From positions 3,038,001 to 3,102,000 of the forward strand of contig NZ_CP183878.1 in NCBI RefSeq assembly GCF_048572895.1: 64,000 bases of DNA. The letters run 5' to 3'. Positions 60,259 through 64,000 of the stretch are shown one piece after another; the first letter of the stretch is position 1; every line of letters starts with the position of its first letter. The notes under the pieces are model-generated. The model saw only the letters and a program-made list of their open reading frames with translations, was not told the DNA's origin and ran no database searches. Source of the stretch: Psychrobacillus sp048572895. Its GTDB lineage: Bacteria; Bacillota; Bacilli; Bacillales_A; Planococcaceae. Made by a program: the position numbers and the translations under genes.

Positions 60259-60940
60259 AAACAAGCAAAAGTAATGGCGTTCCTTAAAATTTCAAACCTG
60301 TTTCTATAGTTTTGAAGGGCTTTGGACAGACATTTTACTATAGAATTACCGAGTGAATTTTTAGGGATATTGGTTGTGACTTCCGTCACAACCAATATCC
60401 CTTTTTTTCGGTAATCTTATAATAATTTCCTATCAGTCGCCCTTCTTCAACTCTTAGAAACAGGTAAGTGCTTTTTTGGGTAACTAGAGATAAGATACTT
60501 TCCTATTGATAAAGGAAGCTCACGAAGATGCAATTTCGTTCACTATCTCGCTACTTAATTTGGGGAATGCTTACTATTTCTCTTTATTTCCACTTGGATA
60601 AAATAATTTACATTCTCCATCTATCAGTAAATAATAGCAATTCAAATTCAAAAGCAATTACAAATAGTTTGTCACTTTCTAAAATTTGACCAATGTTATC
60701 ATCTAAGCGATATGCTTTGCCAAATCTGATAGTAGAGTACTACACATTATATTGATTGTAGTGAAAGGTGGCGACTCCAGCGGGATAGCTTGAGCTGAAG
60801 ACCCCGCAGGAGCTTGCGACGAGGAGGCTGAAGCCAAGCCCGCGGAAAGCGCCCATCTGAAACGGAAATTAGTAGTATTATTGTTTTTTTCAAGTCTTAA
60901 GAAACCAGAGTTCACGGTATATTTTCATATACGCTTATTT
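60259..60940 (+). repeat. Composite intergenic element, copy 6 (different module B middle)
   Basis: AACCTGTTTCTA (60295-60306) pairs with TAGAAACAGGT (60455-60465). Hairpin arms AGGGATATTGGTTGTGAC (60363-60380) and complement (60385-60402), loop TTCC, T-run; ATTACCGA and TCGGTAAT flank it. Module B (60752-60873) keeps GGTGGCGACTCCAGCGGGAT and GGAAAGCGCCCA at its ends, but its middle (GCTTGAGCTGAAGACCCCGC...) is unrelated to copies 1, 2 and 5. This is the only copy that does not follow a plus-strand gene. Confidence 0.9.
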
Positions 60941-60975
60941 TCTCAAAAAAACACCCACGCTTAACACGTAGATGT

Positions 60976-61266
60976 TCACGAGAGCTCAGTTTTTAATAAT
61001 TTAAAGCCTTGTATAAAGTTAGATGGATTTTCTTGAATTTGGAATGGGAAAACACCTTGGTTTGTATGAAGATATAAAAGGCCGCCACCAAACGAGAATG
61101 GTTTATGAGATACATCATGCACATGCTGCAGCTTAAACTTATGGCGCTCAGATATGATTCCATCCATTGTTAATTGGAGTTCGAATTGTTTTTCAACCTG
61201 CTTCATTTGAAAATAGAAATCTATTTGTCGTTCGATTTCAATATATCCTATGAAATATTTACTCAT
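60976..61266 (-). CDS. Hypothetical 96-residue protein
   Basis: Start MSKYFIGYIEIERQIDFY with AGGAGGT 7 nt upstream; a GTG three codons earlier overlaps that spacing. Alternating polar and aromatic residues (ERHKFKLQHVHDVSHKPFSFGGGLLYLHTNQGVFPFQIQENPSNFIQGFKLL) suggest a small beta-rich, PH-like fold. No family recognised. Monocistronic. Confidence 0.7.
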   Translation of the reverse strand: MSKYFIGYIEIERQIDFYFQMKQVEKQFELQLTMDGIISERHKFKLQHVHDVSHKPFSFGGGLLYLHTNQGVFPFQIQENPSNFIQGFKLLKTELS

Positions 61267-61335
61267 CCGCTGCACCTCCTATACCTCATCTAGTTTAACA
61301 TGATTTAGGTTGAAATATACGTTAAGAGATCTTCC

Positions 61336-62244
61336 TTAAATCAGCTTCACAAATTCAGCCGTCTGACTTTCTAATTTGATAGCTGCTGATGAAATATCTT
61401 TGAACTCCTCCAAAGCGGAACGTATTTCTTCCTGACTTTTTTCTATACTAGCTTGAGAATTGCTATTACTACTTGTTACTTTCTCCACTTGCTTCGCGAT
61501 ACCTTCGATATTTTCACGTACTTCTACAATGGAGTTCTCTACTCTTCCAGCTAATTTACGCACTTCCTGGGCAACGACATTAAACCCACGTCCATGCTCT
61601 CCTGCCCGCGCCGCTTCTATCGCTGCGTTCAATGCCAGTAAATTCGTCTGAGCCGCAATTTCTCGGATAGTTTGTACGATACCTCGAATAGAATCAGCTT
61701 GTACTTGTAGGCTTTGCAATGTATCCGTATTTTCCTTTGAGCCGGTCGCAATGTCATCAATACGCTGAAGTAATTCTTCACTCCTATTTGTGCCAACCTC
61801 TGCACGCGTACTCAATTCCATTGACATTTCTTTCAATTCTTCAGTCACACTCAACAATATTTCATGACGTTCAGTAACATTCGTTGCAACTTTAGTTACT
61901 CCTAACACCTTACCTTCAGAGCCGAATATAGGCATATAAGTCGCTTCTAGCATAACACTTTTACCTTGCTTACTTTTGCGCTCTACTTTCTCCTGGAGGG
62001 TGTTTCCAGACATTAAATCCTTCCAAAATTTTTCATATTCTGGACTTTTCGTTAAAGCCGGGAAACATAATTCTTTATGCTGTTTTCCCATTAACTCTTT
62101 AACAGAATAACCAGTCTCTTTTGCAAAGTTTTCATTTACATAAGCTACACGCCGATCTAAATCAAATCGGACAATTGCCAAATTCTTTTCTAAAGCCTCA
62201 ACCACTGTCATATCGTTTACTTCTTCTACTTGTGAATAATTCAC
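61336..62244 (-). CDS. Cytosolic PAS-domain chemoreceptor
   Basis: A 302-residue soluble methyl-accepting receptor: PAS domain at about residues 12-125 (AIVRFDLDRRVAYVNENFAKETGYSVKELMGKQHKELCFP) and a short signalling domain from about 160 with tip QTNLLALNAAIEAARAGEHGRGFNVVAQEVRKLA. No membrane segment. GTG start chosen because GGGGG lies 9 nt upstream. PAS and size recall Aer-like energy or redox sensors, but cofactor-binding residues cannot be confirmed. It would signal to the flagella via CheA. Confidence 0.88.
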   Translation of the reverse strand: MNYSQVEEVNDMTVVEALEKNLAIVRFDLDRRVAYVNENFAKETGYSVKELMGKQHKELCFPALTKSPEYEKFWKDLMSGNTLQEKVERKSKQGKSVMLEATYMPIFGSEGKVLGVTKVATNVTERHEILLSVTEELKEMSMELSTRAEVGTNRSEELLQRIDDIATGSKENTDTLQSLQVQADSIRGIVQTIREIAAQTNLLALNAAIEAARAGEHGRGFNVVAQEVRKLAGRVENSIVEVRENIEGIAKQVEKVTSSNSNSQASIEKSQEEIRSALEEFKDISSAAIKLESQTAEFVKLI

Positions 62245-62268
62245 AATTCCCAACCCCCATATTAATCT

Positions 62269-63360
62269 TTACATTGGTGCGTAATTAGTTAAATCCAAAA
62301 CCGTTTCTTCCCCTAAGATGAATCTAGCTAGTTCTGCTCCAACAAATGGACCCGCTGTTAAACCAGAAGCCCCTAACCCGTTGGAAAAATAAATACTTTC
62401 AAAACCAGGTAACTTTCCTATTACAGGTAGAAAATCTGGTGTATAAGGTCTAAATCCTACTCGAACTTCTCTAACTGAAGCATTCTCCAGTGAACTAGCG
62501 ACACTTATAGCTTTTTCTAGAAGCTCTTTTTTACCTGCCTCTGTTACCTCTGTATCATAACCAGTGTTTTCTTCGTATGTAGACCCAGCCACAACTTTCC
62601 TATTATCAAATGTTAATAAATACTGATTCGTAGGTGGTAACACAACTGGCCATTCTCCAGTGTCCAAATTATTCACTTGAAAATGCATGATTTGCGCTTT
62701 TTGAAAACTGACTTTCATGTCAACACCAAGCTTCTGTGGTAACTCATTGCCCCATGCACCTGCAGTTAACACGATCGCATCTGCGTCCATTAGCTGATCA
62801 TTCACTTTTAAAACACCGTTTGAAAATGTGGCATTGTCGTAAATCACTTCTGCTCCTAGTTTTTTAGCAGCACTTATTAATGCATCACGCATCGCACTGC
62901 CGTCTACTCGAGCAGCACCTTCTACATATAAAGAAGTGAAGTCTTTCGAAATTAGAGGAAAATACTCTCTTGTCTCTTCTGTTGATAATATTTTCAACTC
63001 ACCAATTTCCGGTGCATCCATTCTTTTTTCTATTGCTCGCTCAAGCATTTTTTGTAACTTTTTCGGATCATTTTGAAGGGCAATAGCCCCCACTTGTTTA
63101 TAACCTGTGGAAGTTTCTCCAAGATCCTCTAGCTCTTCTACAAGCTGTTTATAATAATGCGCACCATTTTTAACTAAAGCGTACCATTTCTTATTTCTTC
63201 TTTGGGAAATCCAAGGGCAAATTATCCCCGCTGCTGCTGCTGAAGCCTGCCCCTTATCCTGACGATCTACTAAAGTAACTTTCACATTTCGTTTCGCAAG
63301 ATGATATGCAGTGGACGCCCCTAGAATTCCCCCGCCTACAATAATATAAGAAGACTTCAA
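62269..63360 (-). CDS. FAD-dependent amine/D-amino-acid oxidoreductase (DadA type)
   Basis: A 363-residue FAD enzyme with GGGILGASTAYHLA (residues 9-22) as dinucleotide motif. Later blocks are AGIICPWISQRRN, EGAARVDGSAMRDALI, AIVLTAGAWGNELP, VVAGSTYEENTGYDTEV and the C-terminal VGFRPYTPDFLPVIGKLPG with SNGLGASGLTAGPFVG. This is the DAO/glycine-oxidase group; the amine substrate is not readable. It follows the carboxypeptidase gene without a gap, suggesting joint use in cell-wall-derived D-amino acid recycling (inference). Confidence 0.88.
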   Translation of the reverse strand: MKSSYIIVGGGILGASTAYHLAKRNVKVTLVDRQDKGQASAAAAGIICPWISQRRNKKWYALVKNGAHYYKQLVEELEDLGETSTGYKQVGAIALQNDPKKLQKMLERAIEKRMDAPEIGELKILSTEETREYFPLISKDFTSLYVEGAARVDGSAMRDALISAAKKLGAEVIYDNATFSNGVLKVNDQLMDADAIVLTAGAWGNELPQKLGVDMKVSFQKAQIMHFQVNNLDTGEWPVVLPPTNQYLLTFDNRKVVAGSTYEENTGYDTEVTEAGKKELLEKAISVASSLENASVREVRVGFRPYTPDFLPVIGKLPGFESIYFSNGLGASGLTAGPFVGAELARFILGEETVLDLTNYAPM

Positions 63361-64000
63361 TTACTCCACTCCACTTTCTAAAATAGAAAACGTTTCTTTC
63401 TCACAATTAATTTCCGCCATTGCCCCATATGGCAAGACGAATTTAGGTTCCGTATGACCAAAGTTCAAATTATATAATATTGGCAGTTCCTCTAGCGAAA
63501 GCTCCTTCATTATTAAACGAATGGACTCTTTATATTCCTCATAGTACTTCTCATTTTGAGGCTTACCAAAAATAATTCCTTTTGCTTGTTGAAGAATTCC
63601 TTGAGTGCCATAATTACGAAGCCAATACTCTAAGTTTCCAGGTGTTGGTAGTTCCTCAGACGTTTCGAAAAATAAAATACAGTCTTTCCAATATTCTTCC
63701 GCAGGCCAAAGTGAAGTCCCTTTAGCAAATTCTAATACTTCGATACAGCCTCCGATTAATCTACCTTGCACTACTCCAGAACCTTGTAATAGCTCATAAC
63801 CTTTATTTGGATTCATCAGGCGTTTTGTATTCTTGTTTTCAACAATCCATTCTAATCGTTCACTTGTCCATTCGGTAGCAGGCTTCACTTCACCGATTGG
63901 ATCGACTGCTAACAAAGTCTTCTTCAATGCCTCTACCGTATACTCATGCATCTCCACATTTTCCGCGAAATCCATTAATATAGCTGGTCCGTAAAAGGAG
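63361..64000 (-). CDS. LD-carboxypeptidase, S66 family, N-terminus outside window
   Basis: C-terminal part (about 213 residues visible) of an LdcA/MccF-type serine peptidase. The frame is open to the window edge, entering as SFYGPAILMDFAEN. Recognisable features are the catalytic Glu in GGCIEVLEF and the catalytic His in NFGHTEPKFVLPYG, with the nucleophilic Ser expected in the missing part. LdcA proteins trim peptidoglycan tetrapeptides; MccF-like members detoxify microcin C, and the two cannot be told apart here. The stop is adjacent to the FAD oxidase start. Confidence 0.88.
   Translation of the reverse strand, partial: SFYGPAILMDFAENVEMHEYTVEALKKTLLAVDPIGEVKPATEWTSERLEWIVENKNTKRLMNPNKGYELLQGSGVVQGRLIGGCIEVLEFAKGTSLWPAEEYWKDCILFFETSEELPTPGNLEYWLRNYGTQGILQQAKGIIFGKPQNEKYYEEYKESIRLIMKELSLEELPILYNLNFGHTEPKFVLPYGAMAEINCEKETFSILESGVE

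Overview
The window is low-GC DNA from a spore-forming, flagellated member of the Bacillales. Evidence for this is a gamma-type small acid-soluble spore protein, a forespore-type PdaA deacetylase, MotA/MotB, MreBH and FabL, together with T-box, TPP and guanine riboswitch leaders and strong AGGAGG ribosome-binding sites with frequent GTG/TTG starts. Gene content and order resemble Bacillus subtilis segments yfh-ygaD, yfjS, yfkH/yfkK and ampS-ykpC-mreBH. The set of genes is closer to the Planococcaceae/Caryophanaceae side (Lysinibacillus or Psychrobacillus-like); that placement is inference. No transposase, integrase, prophage, tRNA, rRNA or CRISPR array is visible.

Layout. 1-3.1 kb: start of an oligopeptide ABC transporter operon (ATPase, ATPase, binding lipoprotein; permeases lie outside). 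3.2-10.8 kb: a compact version of the B. subtilis yfh/yga block (ygaD, ntdP, sspE-like, fabL, mutY, yfhP, yfhJ, yfhH, recX). 10.9-15.5 kb: yfhF, pdaA, an RlmD-type rRNA methylase and a zinc dehydrogenase. 15.6-19 kb: a lipoprotein/membrane pair, an MFS transporter and a small conserved protein. 19-25.9 kb: fumarase and a PfeT/ZosA P-type ATPase with a perfect PerR box, then YihY-type, YtxH-like and YfkK proteins. 26.3-30 kb: pseudouridine catabolism (psuK-psuG) and the flagellar stator (motA-motB). 30-34 kb: ampS, ykpC position, mreBH, carbonic anhydrase. 34-41 kb: acetyltransferase, PepF, a TspO-like protein, methionine aminopeptidase, thiamine uptake (TPP riboswitch-thiT), an M20 peptidase and two small membrane/cationic proteins. 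41-47.8 kb: SGNH hydrolase, a second M29 aminopeptidase coupled to a DEAD-box-type helicase, FbpA-like, VanZ, ATPase, DUF3298 and HAD genes. 48-52 kb: serA with a T-box leader and an aspartokinase. 52-57.8 kb: a ketosynthase-like protein, a Nudix-acetyltransferase fusion, a probable unassigned structured RNA, a second MFS gene, a chemoreceptor remnant and a methyltransferase. 58-60.2 kb: guanine riboswitch-xpt-pbuX. 61-64 kb: a PAS chemoreceptor, a DadA-type oxidase and a truncated LD-carboxypeptidase.

The most unusual material is intergenic. Six copies of one composite element (about 0.4-0.93 kb) lie at 8.9, 22.8, 33.7, 37.5, 47.8 and 60.3 kb, all in the same orientation and five of them at or just after a plus-strand stop codon. 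Five carry a hairpin whose outer stem changes sequence between copies while staying perfectly paired, around an invariant core matching TGTGA-N6-TCACA, followed by a T-run. The hairpin sits inside a second long-range pairing (AACCTGTTTCTA with TAGAAACAGGTT). Some copies lack internal modules and one has a different middle cassette. Separately, three gene-free stretches (26.1, 41.2 and 56.6 kb) carry degenerate arrays with a period of 21 bp but unrelated unit sequences. A promoter plus a multi-hairpin stretch at 54.9-55.2 kb looks like a stand-alone RNA that I cannot assign.
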